The notes beneath the pieces are model-generated. The model ran no database searches. It saw nothing but the letters and a program-made list of their open reading frames with translations, and had not been told where the DNA came from. From the NCBI GenBank assembly GCA_004020545.1, contig SAQE01000025.1, positions 16,006 through 80,005 of the forward strand: a stretch of 64,000 nt of DNA. The letters run 5' to 3'. This DNA is from Mesorhizobium sp. (lineage in GTDB: Bacteria; Pseudomonadota; Alphaproteobacteria; Rhizobiales; Rhizobiaceae). Position 1 is the stretch's first letter. Every line of letters begins with the position of its first letter. Both the position numbers and the translations under genes were made by a program. Below are positions 20,501 to 29,365 of the stretch, one piece after another.

Positions 20501-23500
20501 CAGCGTATCGCGCCCCTCGGACAGCTTGCCGACATGGCCGGCAATGATGCCGTCGAGTTCCGAGCGGCTTTCCGCCAGCTTCTGCAGGTCGGCTTCGAGC
20601 GCACGCTTGAGGATATCGCGGCCCTCGGCGAGCTTCTCCACCTGGCCGGAGACCAGGCCATCGATACCGGCGCGGCTCTCGGCGAGCTTGGCGAGATCGG
20701 CCTCGAGAGCACGCGTGAGCACATCGCGACCCTCCGCAAGCTTCTCGACCTGGGCTGCGACGAGGCCGTCGATCGAGGCGCGGCTTTCGGCGAGCTTGGC
20801 GAGATCCGCCTCCAGGGCGCGCTTGAGGATGTCGCGGCCTTCCGCCAGCTTCTCGACCTGGCCGGCGACCAGGCCGTCGATGCTGGAGCGGCTCTCGGCA
20901 AGCTTGGCGAGATCGTCCTCCAAGGCCTTGGACAGCGCCGAGCGGTCCTGCGAGAGCCTGTCGGCGTGGGTCTGCATGAGGTCGCTGGCATTGGCCATGT
21001 CGGCGTCGAGGGCGCGTGAAAGCTCGGCGCGGTGGTCGGTGATCTTTTGGGAATGATCGACGATAGCGCCCTGAATGGTGTTGAGGTCTGCTTCCAGCGC
21101 GCGCTTGAGGATGTCGCGGCCTTCCGCCAGCTTCTCGACCTGGCCGGAGACCAGTCCGTCGATGCTGGAGCGGCTCTCGGCCAACTTGGCTAGATCGTCC
21201 TCGAGAGACTTCGACAGCACCGCGCGGTCCTCGACAAGCCGGTTCTGGTGGTCGGACATTGCGCCGCCAACCGTCTGCAGGTCGGCCTCCAGGGCCTTCG
21301 ACAGTTGCGCGCGTTCCTCCTGCACCCTCTCGGAATGTCCCGCGATGGCACCCCTGATGGTATTGATGTCCGCTTCGAGGGCGCGCTTGAGGATATCACG
21401 CCCTTCGGCGAGCTTCTCGACCTGGCCGGCGACAAGGCCGTCGATGCTGGCGCGGCTCTCGGCCAACTTGGCGAGGTCGGATTCCAGCGTCTGCGACAAC
21501 AGGCTGCGGTCCTCGACGAGCTTGCCGGCATGGCTGTCGATCAGGCCGCGGATGCCGCTCAGGTCGCCTTCCAGCGCGCGGCTGAGTTCGCCCCTGTCTT
21601 CCGCGAGCTTGGCCGAATGGGTCTCGATCAGGTTCCTTATGCCGGCGATGTCGGTCTCGAGCGCCTTGGCGAGCACGGCGCGACCTTCGGCGATCTTCTC
21701 GACCTGGCCGGCGACCAGGCCATCGATCGAAGCCCGGCTGTCCGACAGTTTGCCGAGATCGGCTTCCAGCGCGCGCGCCAGGATGTTGCGGCCCTCGGCC
21801 AGTTTGCCGACATGGCCAGCGACCATTTCGTCAATCATTGAACGGGCTTGCACGAGTCTGCCGGAGTCTTCGTTCAAGGCCTGAGACAGGCGGTTGCGAC
21901 CCTCTTCGAGCTGTTCGAGGTGGCTGCCCAGCGAAGCGTCGATGGCTGCGTGCGCCTCGTTGACTTTGCGCAGGTCGTCTTCCAGAGCGCGCGAGATCAG
22001 GCTGCGGCCTTCGGCCAATTTCTGGACCTGATTGGCCACGGCGTCATCGATGCCGGCGCGACTCTCGGCGAATTTCGCGAGATCCTCCTGCATGGTGGCC
22101 GCCATACGGTGGCTGCTTTCGGCCAGCTTCCGGCTGTGATCTTCGATGGCTTCGTCGATGCCGGCGCGAGCATCGGCGAGCCGCTGGATGTCGGCGTCGA
22201 ACGATCGCGACACGACGTGGCGGGCGGCTTCCATGCGCCCGGCGAAATCGGTGGCGCGCGCTTCGAGCATGGAGGAGGTCGACGACACGATGTCGGCCAT
22301 ATCGGCGCCGATCTGGGTCTTGCCCTGATCGATCATCGCCGACAGCGTGTCCTTGCTCTCGGCGAAGGTGTTGGCGATCTCGCGCGCGCGTTCGACCAGA
22401 GTCTCGTTGATCTGGCGGGCGCGTGCCTCGAGCGCGGCGTTGAGCTTCTGGGTGCCGGTGTCGAGCGCCTCGGCGCGGGTCTGGAACTCGCTGATCAGCG
22501 CCTGGCCGCGTTCGGCCAGCGTCCGCTCGATGCCGTTGAGGCTCGCTTCGAACTCGGAGCTCAGTGTGCGTGCAGCGCCGCCGAGCAGCGAGACCATGCC
22601 GGTGGTGCGGTCATCCAGCAGGTCGGTCAGCGAGCGGGTGAGGCCGTCGGTCGTGTCGGTCAGCTTGGCGATGCGGGTGTCGAGCAGGCTGGCGAAGGCC
22701 TCGCCCGAGGTCGACAGGCGGTCGGTGATCGTATCGAGCCGGGTTTCCACCGAATCGAAGATCGACATCGAGCTTTCGTTGATGCGATCGATCAGCGTGT
22801 CGCCGGAATTGTTGATCGTCATCGACAGCTTGGTCGAGGCGTTGAGGATCGAGTCGCGAATGATGTCGCTGGCCGAGCCGATTTCGTCGCGCAGCGTCTC
22901 ATGGGCGCCGGCGATCGAGGCACGCACGCGCTCGGCGTGGGTGACGACTGCCTCGCGCTCGCTGCCGAGGCCGTCGACCAGCGAGCGGATACGAGCCTCG
23001 TTCTCGGAATAGGAGCGCTCGATCTGGCTGACTTCGCTGTGGACGAGCGTTTCGAGCTCGACGGCGCGCGCCAGCGTGCGCTCGATGCCTTCGCCCATTG
23101 CCGCCACCTCGCGGCGCACGGCCTGACCGATCATCATGACGCGGTCCTGGGCAAGGTTCTCCGGCTCGGCGAGGCGGAAGGCCACCTCGGTCATCGATTG
23201 TGCGGCAATGCGCATTTCCTGGGCGCGCCGGATCATGGCCGCGAAGGCCCAGAACAGGATGACCGGGATGATCGCCGCGACCACCAGGCCGATCAGCTCG
23301 GGGCGGGCGAAGAACTGATCGAAGGTGCGGATCTTCCAGATGCTTGGGCCGAACAGCAGGTTGGCAAGGCCGCCGGCGCCGGCGATCCAGGCAAGCGAAA
23401 TGAACGCTATGACCCAGTAGACGGTGCTCGAGGCGCGCCTGTTGAGGCCATACAGAAGCGTCCTGTAATCCTTCTGGCGGTCATCATTTGCCGGTGTGAA

Positions 23501-23806
23501 ACCGGCAGGAGCCGGCGTGAAACCGGCCGGCTGAGAAGCGCGCGATTCGACCGGGCGCAGCTCCGCCGGCTTTGGCTGGGGCGCCGCCTTCGCGGCCTGA
23601 GGCTCATTTGCCGGCTCAGTCCTCTGGCTGCGGCCTTCGCGCGCCAATTCGTCCGCGGCCGCCGAAATCTGGGCTTCGAGATCTTCCATCGACGCCGCCA
23701 TGTCGAGGCCGCCTTCGTCGCCGTTGAGGTCAAGGTCAAGCGCCTTTTCCAGTTCCGCGGCTACGTCGCTCTCGAAGGATTTCGTCGTCGTCGGTTTCTT
23801 AGCCAT
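17600..23806 (-). CDS. Giant membrane-anchored coiled-coil protein, probable growth-pole ring protein (GPR/RgsE family)
   Basis: This 2068-residue protein has an acidic N-terminus (1-60), a Pro/Ala linker, and two membrane helices (about 128-152 and 171-192). Some 1650 residues of nearly uninterrupted helix follow. Then come a proline-rich linker rich in RPAPQAP/PQPQPQ and a compact C-terminal domain of about 110 residues (ending TGKVYTMLAHASGRLH). Two repeat arrays lie at residues 606-1139 (36/29-residue units) and 1234-1458 (29/11-residue units). Size and architecture match Agrobacterium GPR and Sinorhizobium RgsE, which organise unipolar growth. Database labels such as 'kinesin' or 'apolipoprotein' for such proteins reflect only the coiled coil. 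It is divergent from an Hpt gene. The family assignment rests on recalled architecture, not alignment. Confidence 0.82.
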   Translation of the reverse strand: MAKKPTTTKSFESDVAAELEKALDLDLNGDEGGLDMAASMEDLEAQISAAADELAREGRSQRTEPANEPQAAKAAPQPKPAELRPVESRASQPAGFTPAPAGFTPANDDRQKDYRTLLYGLNRRASSTVYWVIAFISLAWIAGAGGLANLLFGPSIWKIRTFDQFFARPELIGLVVAAIIPVILFWAFAAMIRRAQEMRIAAQSMTEVAFRLAEPENLAQDRVMMIGQAVRREVAAMGEGIERTLARAVELETLVHSEVSQIERSYSENEARIRSLVDGLGSEREAVVTHAERVRASIAGAHETLRDEIGSASDIIRDSILNASTKLSMTINNSGDTLIDRINESSMSIFDSVETRLDTITDRLSTSGEAFASLLDTRIAKLTDTTDGLTRSLTDLLDDRTTGMVSLLGGAARTLSSEFEASLNGIERTLAERGQALISEFQTRAEALDTGTQKLNAALEARARQINETLVERAREIANTFAESKDTLSAMIDQGKTQIGADMADIVSSTSSMLEARATDFAGRMEAARHVVSRSFDADIQRLADARAGIDEAIEDHSRKLAESSHRMAATMQEDLAKFAESRAGIDDAVANQVQKLAEGRSLISRALEDDLRKVNEAHAAIDASLGSHLEQLEEGRNRLSQALNEDSGRLVQARSMIDEMVAGHVGKLAEGRNILARALEADLGKLSDSRASIDGLVAGQVEKIAEGRAVLAKALETDIAGIRNLIETHSAKLAEDRGELSRALEGDLSGIRGLIDSHAGKLVEDRSLLSQTLESDLAKLAESRASIDGLVAGQVEKLAEGRDILKRALEADINTIRGAIAGHSERVQEERAQLSKALEADLQTVGGAMSDHQNRLVEDRAVLSKSLEDDLAKLAESRSSIDGLVSGQVEKLAEGRDILKRALEADLNTIQGAIVDHSQKITDHRAELSRALDADMANASDLMQTHADRLSQDRSALSKALEDDLAKLAESRSSIDGLVAGQVEKLAEGRDILKRALEADLAKLAESRASIDGLVAAQVEKLAEGRDVLTRALEADLAKLAESRAGIDGLVSGQVEKLAEGRDILKRALEADLQKLAESRSELDGIIAGHVGKLSEGRDTLARALEDDLAKLAEARKDVDRSVSGHIDQIAAKSSDISAAIAADVEKIEHAFSRQTGIIEERAGTMERALSTGVDNVRGVLEKTAVFVAGALRDKVMEITSTLHEQAGAAFSDADRKIAERAEQTSAALLARAEDIANAFEAADRRLHERAQDTSSMLMARADDASNSLMARAEETADKLAARAGEIAGTFDAADQKLVARAVETAQSLAARAGDILRNFEGADERLSMRITESAEALAARASDLGRIFDAADQHLISRIAEGSEALSSRASEIARIFDDADSRLVSRIASSSSTIGEHTDAIVGAFAATEQRVADRARQTGQELAVHAREIEQALAGADERLASSAAAAATRVEEQVASVESRLASSADTMGQKLSEQVSSAEAQLISRANVIAETFTAVGQHIGQSTNEAAKTIGANTRELNTMLAARSAEMSKILDETARPLVERFAQGGSELQKSMEEVTERATEKLRSENAALVNALANRTAETLSAVEGARSTLADSVADLIGRMSTSSAQLGQLIDQAAVNLGQVEERLAGSTQSFATTTEKAAQTFASSARLVDSNTTRLTDLSSATLREVASIATKFDEHSRLLSSASALLSSAQSNLEHTLERQSSLEDLAVGLVKKSEDLEKVMRSFESLVGKTMQNAEGRTMESAEKIRTAIAEVVDSATRRFADATEEMRRTAGSIKSELDLTRAELKKGVIEMPEEAKESTSAIRRAVSEQINALKELSDIVAKSGRSGSSETGEPRSLRPAPQAPARPAEQPLRRPPAPQPQPQPERRAPQAPLAETTLRGTLDLERPAETPRRDQNGRTQQGGWVRDLLTNASREEDLKPAAPAEAPRAAPAQRSPLHVMESLNSLSVDIARAIDHDASIELWNRYRRGERDVFTRRLYTLKGQQTFDEIRRKYQAEAEFRAAVDRYCDDFEKLLKDVSRNDRDNIMAQTYLTSDTGKVYTMLAHASGRLH
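19433..20107 (-). repeat. Second tandem repeat array inside the gpr-like gene (29- and 11-codon units)
   Basis: Units of the form A-(E/D)-I-x5-(F/L)-x3-(A/T)-(D/E)-x-(K/R)-L begin at 20107, then after two 11-residue inserts at 20020 and 19987. Regular 29-residue steps continue at 19954, 19867, 19780, 19693, 19606 and 19519. They encode residues 1234-1458. Confidence 0.85.
20498..21991 (-). repeat. Tandem repeat array inside the gpr-like gene (36- and 29-codon units)
   Basis: Taking the (R/K/Q)(A/S/T)LE-type motif as anchor, sixteen units start at 21991, 21883, 21775, 21667, 21580, 21493, 21385, 21298, 21211, 21103, 21016, 20929, 20821, 20713, 20605 and 20497. Steps are 36 or 29 codons. The steps 29-29-36 occur three times in a row, giving three 282-bp super-repeats (21667-21386, 21385-21104, 21103-20822). 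Three 108-bp units follow (20821-20498). The 36-residue unit splits into two 18-residue halves, each beginning LAE(S/G)R. Confidence 0.9.
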
Positions 23807-23959
23807 GCCTTCGCTACCCTGTACTAGCTGCCGCGGGACTTATGATTTTGGCCTGAATCTGGCTTGTCTGGTCCCAGACAGGAGGCTGAAAATGGACGTT
23901 CGTATCGTAATGACACACAGGGGTAAAGAAAACATGCATTCCGGGCGATACGTAAAACT

Positions 23960-23975
23960 TTAAATATAAGGTTAA
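23960..23975. promoter_or_regulatory. CtrA-like TTAA-N8-TTAA motif between gpr-like and hpt genes
   Basis: TTAA at 23960-23963 and TTAA at 23972-23975 are separated by 8 bp. The consensus for CtrA is TTAA-N7-TTAA, so the spacing is one too long. Read on the minus strand the second half is TTAACCTT, one base from the TTAACCAT version. A further TTAACC lies at 24026-24031. This is suggestive only. Confidence 0.3.
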
Positions 23976-24094
23976 CGCAAGCGTGATTTGGCTGCCTCCG
24001 TGACAACATTTTTCCCCGGTAACCGTTAACCCGATGGCGACGCGGATCGCCTATTTTTTTGGGTGCCAGCCGCCTTTTCAGGAGTGCAGTGCGT

Positions 24095-24463
24095 ATGCGT
24101 GGCGACAGTGGAATCGCGTTTTCCATGCCCGGCGGAGACGTGTCGGGAACGGCAGGGTCGCGACCTGTGGATTTGGCCCATTTGGCGCGGCAGACGATGG
24201 ACGATCGCGCGCTCGAACAGGAAGTGCTGGCGCTGTTCGTGCAGCAGGCGCTTTCGGTGCGCGACAAGATCCTCGACGCCGATGCCAGGGAACGTGTGCT
24301 CCTTGCGCACAGCCTGAAAGGCTCGGCGCGCGGCATCGGTGCCTTTGCCGTCGCCGAATGCGCCGCAACCATCGAAAAGCAGCCCGAGGACACCCGCACC
24401 CTGAAGAAGCTCGGCATGTTGATCGACGAAGTGCGGGATTTCATCGCCGCCATCAGCCGCTAG
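24095..24463 (+). CDS. Single-domain Hpt (histidine phosphotransfer) protein
   Basis: The 122-residue protein carries an Hpt four-helix domain (about residues 28-115), with the phosphoacceptor His in LLAHSLKGSARGIGAF. The ATG at 24095 has GGAG about ten bases upstream. A TTG at 24059 would add twelve residues without support. Stand-alone Hpt proteins shuttle phosphate between hybrid kinases and response regulators. No kinase is adjacent; CckA is encoded 14 kb away and has a different dedicated partner (ChpT) in this lineage. The gene is divergent from the giant polar-growth gene, with 288 bp shared upstream DNA. Confidence 0.88.
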   Translation: MRGDSGIAFSMPGGDVSGTAGSRPVDLAHLARQTMDDRALEQEVLALFVQQALSVRDKILDADARERVLLAHSLKGSARGIGAFAVAECAATIEKQPEDTRTLKKLGMLIDEVRDFIAAISR

Positions 24464-24570
24464 TCTCTCCAAAGGGCACCTTCCGAAAAACGTCATTTCG
24501 TGGCGCTTTCGCGCCGCAGTTGACTTGTCCGGTGGAGTGATTATTTCCGCTGCGACTCCTCAGGTGACAA

Positions 24571-24891
24571 ATGACCAAGCTGACTTTCATCGCCAATGAC
24601 GGCACTCAATTCGACGTGGATGCCGAAAACGGCTCGACCGTCATGGAAAATGCGATCCGCAATGCGGTGCCCGGCATCGAGGCCGAGTGCGGCGGCGCCT
24701 GCGCTTGCGCGACCTGCCATGTCTATGTGGACGAAGCGTGGACGGCCGAGGTCGGCGAGCCGGAAGCGATGGAAGAGGACATGCTGGACTTCGCCTACGA
24801 TGTCCGGCCGAACTCGCGCCTGTCCTGCCAGATCAAGGTGCGCGACGCGCTCGACGGCCTGGTCGTGCGCGTTCCCGAACGCCAGGGCTGA
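24571..24891 (+). CDS. [2Fe-2S] ferredoxin, adrenodoxin type
   Basis: The 106-residue protein has the adrenodoxin-type cluster motif in [15 protein letters not shown], with a fourth cysteine in SRLSCQI. This gives the C-x5-C-x2-C...C ligand set. It is the family that feeds electrons to cytochromes P450, Rieske oxygenases or iron-sulfur assembly. A ferredoxin-NADP reductase-like gene starts 96 bp downstream on the same strand, so the two probably form an electron-transfer pair. Confidence 0.93.
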   Translation: MTKLTFIANDGTQFDVDAENGSTVMENAIRNAVPGIEAECGGACACATCHVYVDEAWTAEVGEPEAMEEDMLDFAYDVRPNSRLSCQIKVRDALDGLVVRVPERQG

Positions 24892-26019
<1,128 letters not shown>

Positions 26020-26030
26020 AACAAATGGTT

Positions 26031-26068
26031 AGAGCAGTTCAGCGCTCTGCCGGTCGCTGAATTGCTCT
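26031..26068. repeat. Short intergenic palindrome, AGAGCAGTTC type
   Basis: The ends AGAGCAGTTCAGCG and CGCTGAATTGCTCT form an inverted repeat just after the ferredoxin reductase gene. A related module is at 56431-56469. It could act as a terminator or mRNA end-protecting hairpin. Confidence 0.75.
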
Positions 26069-26096
26069 GGCAGCTTGGCTCAAAAAGGCCGCGCGG

Positions 26097-27584
26097 CTAC
26101 TCCGAGAGCACCGGCGCCGAATGCTCAGCCTGGCCGCGCAACGGCTTTTCCGGCATCAGCGCCAGCGCGACGAGCGCCAGGACAAGCGTGATGCCGGCGG
26201 TGAGGAAGATCATCACGAACGGTGTCACCGAGGTGACCTCGATGCGGGTGAGCGACCCCTCGGCGGCCAAAGGCAAGCCGTAGCCGAGCGCAACGGCGCC
26301 GAGCATGGCGACGCCGAGCGCGCCGCCTAGCGAACGCAGGAACGTCAGCACCCCGGTCGCGACGCCGAGATGCGCGCGGTCGACCGCGTTCTGGACCGAG
26401 ACCGTGCTGACCGGAAACGTCGTTCCGGTGCCGATGCCGATCAAGGCCGTCAGGATCTCGACTTCGAACAGCGAAGCTTGGCCCGCAATGGCGCTGAGCA
26501 CGCCGATGCACAGGATCGCGAAGGTGATACCGAACATGGCGATGCGCTTGTAGTGGAAGAAGCGCGGGATGGTGCGGCCGCTGAAGGTGGCGCCGGCGAC
26601 GGTGCCGAGGAGCAATCCGAGCATGGCCGTGCCGGACTCGCTGACCGAAAGCCCGACGACCGCCTGCAGATAAACCGGCAGATAGACCGAGATGCCAATG
26701 CTGGCCGCCTGCAGCAGGAACATCGACAATGTGCCGGCGAGCACGATCCGATTGCTCAGCACTTCGAGCGAGACCAACGGTTCGGCGGCGCGCAGCAGTC
26801 TGACCGCGAACAGCGCCCAGAACACGGCCGAGCAAGCCACCAGTCCAAGGACTTCCAGTGAGAACCAGGGATAGGTGCTGCCGCCCCAGTTGAGCGCAAG
26901 GAGCAGCAGCGCCGTGGCGATCACCAGCAGCACGGCACCCAGCCCGTCGATGCGGTGGTGTTTCGCGGCGATCGGCAGCTTTTTCAGCGGCTTGTTGATG
27001 ATCGCCATCGCCAGGAAGCCGAGCGGCAGGTTGATCCAGAAGATCAGCGACCAGTGCAGATGCTCGGCGAAGGTGCCGCCGAGCAGAGGCCCGGCAACAC
27101 TGGCGACGGCCCATGTGCCTGCAATCCAGGCCGCATAACGGGCCCGTTCACGCGGCGGCACGAGGTCGCCAATGACGGTCTGCGTCAGGGCGAACAGGCC
27201 ACCGCCGCCAGCGCCCTGGATGGCGCGGCCGATGACCAGCACCAGCATGTTGGGGGCGAGAGCGCTGACCAGCGATCCCAAGAGAAAAATGAGCACGGCG
27301 GCATAGATGACCGGCCGGCGGCCATAGACATCGGAAATCTTGCCGTAGAGTGGCGCCATCGCGGTCGCCGTCAAAAGATAGCCGGTGACAATCCAGGGCA
27401 GGTATTCGGCATGGCCGAGCGCGCGGCCGATCGTCGGCAGGGCAGGAGCGACGATGGTCTGATCAAGCGCCGCCAGAAGCATCGACAAAAGCACGCCGCC
27501 GATGATGGCGTTCTTCTCGCTCTCGCTCATCAGCGGCGAGGTTGTCGTTCCCATCGTCGTGCGATTGTCGACGGTCTGGTCCAT
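26097..27584 (-). CDS. MFS drug-efflux transporter, DHA2 (EmrB/QacA-like) family
   Basis: The 495-residue protein has about fourteen hydrophobic segments. The first helix carries LAALDQTIVAPALPTIGRAL, the DHA2 motif D1. Motif A is PLYGKISDVYGRRP, and motif C-like glycines lie in helix 5 (TWAVASVAGPLLGGTF). DHA2 proteins expel drugs or hydrophobic toxins by proton antiport. No TetR/MarR regulator or EmrA-type adaptor is adjacent, so it may work alone. Confidence 0.9.
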   Translation of the reverse strand: MDQTVDNRTTMGTTTSPLMSESEKNAIIGGVLLSMLLAALDQTIVAPALPTIGRALGHAEYLPWIVTGYLLTATAMAPLYGKISDVYGRRPVIYAAVLIFLLGSLVSALAPNMLVLVIGRAIQGAGGGGLFALTQTVIGDLVPPRERARYAAWIAGTWAVASVAGPLLGGTFAEHLHWSLIFWINLPLGFLAMAIINKPLKKLPIAAKHHRIDGLGAVLLVIATALLLLALNWGGSTYPWFSLEVLGLVACSAVFWALFAVRLLRAAEPLVSLEVLSNRIVLAGTLSMFLLQAASIGISVYLPVYLQAVVGLSVSESGTAMLGLLLGTVAGATFSGRTIPRFFHYKRIAMFGITFAILCIGVLSAIAGQASLFEVEILTALIGIGTGTTFPVSTVSVQNAVDRAHLGVATGVLTFLRSLGGALGVAMLGAVALGYGLPLAAEGSLTRIEVTSVTPFVMIFLTAGITLVLALVALALMPEKPLRGQAEHSAPVLSE

Positions 27585-27806
27585 GCGTCATTCTTTCAAA
27601 CAAAGGCTGGTTCGCGGTACGCAAACGCGACCGGTTCGGGCGTCTTCCGCCTGTCGTTCGGGTCTCTTGTTCTTGAAGCCCGCCTGCCGGCGAACCCGAT
27701 ATATGTCGTTCGATATAGGCCGTTTTCGACCGCCGCTCGAAAGTTTTTCGAATCTGGCACCATGTTTAGGGTGGGATTGGCCTTCGCGGGGCCGCCGCGC
27801 CGACGA

Positions 27807-28427
27807 TCAAGCCGGCGGCAATTGGCCGCTTTGGATGCGCTGCATCCGGTAGCGCAGAAGCCGGATGATCCGGCTTTCGAAGTTGGCGCTTTCGACGCGG
27901 TCGAACTGCACCTGGGCGCGGTCGTGCCTGGCGAGGACGGCGGCCGAGATCTCGGCGGCCCTCGCCTTTGCGGCTTCGCAAGTCTTCTGCGGATAGGTCG
28001 CCCTCAGCGCATCCTCGAGTTCGCGTGCGTGGTTCTTAGCGATCTCGACATGGCGCTCCTCGTGGCGCTTGATGTCCGCCGACAGCGTGTCCCAGAACAG
28101 CCTGACTTCCGGATCGGCCTTGCGCGGCCGCCGCCATTCCGGAAGGATGACCTTGACCTTCACGGTAACCTGCGCATTGGCGATCCGGCAGGAATTCGCC
28201 GTCTGCGCGTAGCTGACGCGGGTGGTGAAAGCCATCTGCGTTGCGCCCGGGTGCCTGGAGCCGGTGCTCTTCACCTCGGGGCCGTTTTTCGTCAGCTGCT
28301 TTTCGATATCGTCCAGCGTGCGGCCGGTGACGCTGAAATAGCTGTAGGTCTTCACCAGGCTGGCCGCGCCGGCCGGCATGACGGCGAGGATGAGCATCAG
28401 GGCGCAGAGCAGGGAGCGGTTCATCAT
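27807..28427 (-). CDS. Secreted DUF922 family (putative Zn-dependent protease)
   Basis: The 206-residue protein has a signal peptide (cleavage near residue 22, AGAAS). The body holds a metal-binding-like segment IKRHEERHVEIAKNHARELE, the HExxH-like core of DUF922, which is annotated as a putative zinc-dependent protease family. Two cysteines (NSCRIANA and KTCEAAKA) may form a disulfide. It would act in the periplasm. The substrate is unknown, and protease activity is not demonstrated for the family as far as I recall. Confidence 0.83.
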   Translation of the reverse strand: MMNRSLLCALMLILAVMPAGAASLVKTYSYFSVTGRTLDDIEKQLTKNGPEVKSTGSRHPGATQMAFTTRVSYAQTANSCRIANAQVTVKVKVILPEWRRPRKADPEVRLFWDTLSADIKRHEERHVEIAKNHARELEDALRATYPQKTCEAAKARAAEISAAVLARHDRAQVQFDRVESANFESRIIRLLRYRMQRIQSGQLPPA

Positions 28428-28511
28428 GTTGCCTCTTCACGCACCTTGCTTTACGGCCGATGCCAGCGCAACGAAATTGATTTCGCGCGGATCACACATG
28501 GTTGATGGACA

Positions 28512-29363
28512 ATGACAACAAGGCGATGGCAGCTCGCGCATGCGCGCCATCTCGACCTCGGCCCGAAAGCGGTCGTCGTCGGCATCCTCAACGTCACCCC
28601 GGACAGTTTTTCCGATGGCGGGCTGTTCATCGCCCCGGAGAAGGCGGTGGCCCAAGCGCGCCGCATGGTGGAAGAGGGCGCCGCCGTCATCGATATCGGT
28701 GGGGAATCGACGCGTCCGGGTTTCGCCCCGATCACCGCCGAGGAAGAGCAAGGGCGGGTGCTGCCGGTCATCGAGGCATTGGCATCCTCGGGCGACGTCC
28801 TGATTTCGATCGACACTTATCGCGAGGATACCGCGCGCCGCGCAGTCGCGGCCGGCGCGCATATCGTCAACGATGTCTGGGGCCTGCAGCGCGAGCCCGG
28901 CATCGCCCGTGTCGCCGCCGAGACCGGCGCCGGCCTCATCATCATGCACACAGGCCGCGAGCGGCAGAAGCTGCCTGACGTGATCGAAGACCAATTCCTG
29001 TTCCTGCGCAGATCGCTGGAGATCGCGCGCGCCGGCGGCGTTGCCGACGGCCAGATCGTGCTCGACGCCGGCTTCGGCTTCGCCAAGGAGACGGCGGAGG
29101 AAAACCTCGACCTGATGGCGCGGTTCTCGGAACTCACAGCACTTGGCTTTCCACTGATGGCAGGGACGTCGCGAAAGCGTTTCATCGGCGGCGTCACGGG
29201 GCGCGAGCCTGCCGAGCGGGCCGTTGGAACGGCGGCCACCAGCGTGATCCTGCGGCTCAAAGGCGCCGATCTTTTTCGCGTCCACGATGTCGCAATCAAC
29301 GTGGATGCGCTGGCGGTGGCCGATGCTATGCTGGCGCGAGAAAACCTTTCTTCCGGACGCTGA
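28512..29363 (+). CDS. folP: Dihydropteroate synthase
   Basis: The 283-residue enzyme joins p-aminobenzoate to dihydropterin pyrophosphate in folate synthesis. Diagnostic segments are VVGILNVTPDSFSDGG near residue 22, VIDIGGESTRPG, DTYREDTARRAV, IVNDVWG, VLDAGFGFAKE and GTSRKRFIG. It is the target site of sulfonamides. It is the first gene of folP-folB-folK; folB starts 2 bp after its stop. Confidence 0.95.
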   Translation: MTTRRWQLAHARHLDLGPKAVVVGILNVTPDSFSDGGLFIAPEKAVAQARRMVEEGAAVIDIGGESTRPGFAPITAEEEQGRVLPVIEALASSGDVLISIDTYREDTARRAVAAGAHIVNDVWGLQREPGIARVAAETGAGLIIMHTGRERQKLPDVIEDQFLFLRRSLEIARAGGVADGQIVLDAGFGFAKETAEENLDLMARFSELTALGFPLMAGTSRKRFIGGVTGREPAERAVGTAATSVILRLKGADLFRVHDVAINVDALAVADAMLARENLSSGR

Positions 29364-29365
29364 GC

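Noticed and set aside
20498-21991. Possible CRISPR-like array
   Set aside because: The direct repeats are in-frame coding repeats of 87 or 108 bp without unique spacers, and no cas gene is present.
17600-23806. Kinesin or apolipoprotein identity
   Set aside because: No motor-domain P-loop or switch motifs are present; the likeness is only helical periodicity.
18966-23827. Several long plus-strand frames opposite the giant gene
   Set aside because: The repeat-rich opposite strand generates long open frames; their repeats mirror those of the coding strand and no family is recognisable.
27690-27720. Regulator operator upstream of the MFS efflux gene
   Set aside because: CGATATA occurs twice as a direct repeat, but no clean palindrome or neighbouring regulator supports an operator.
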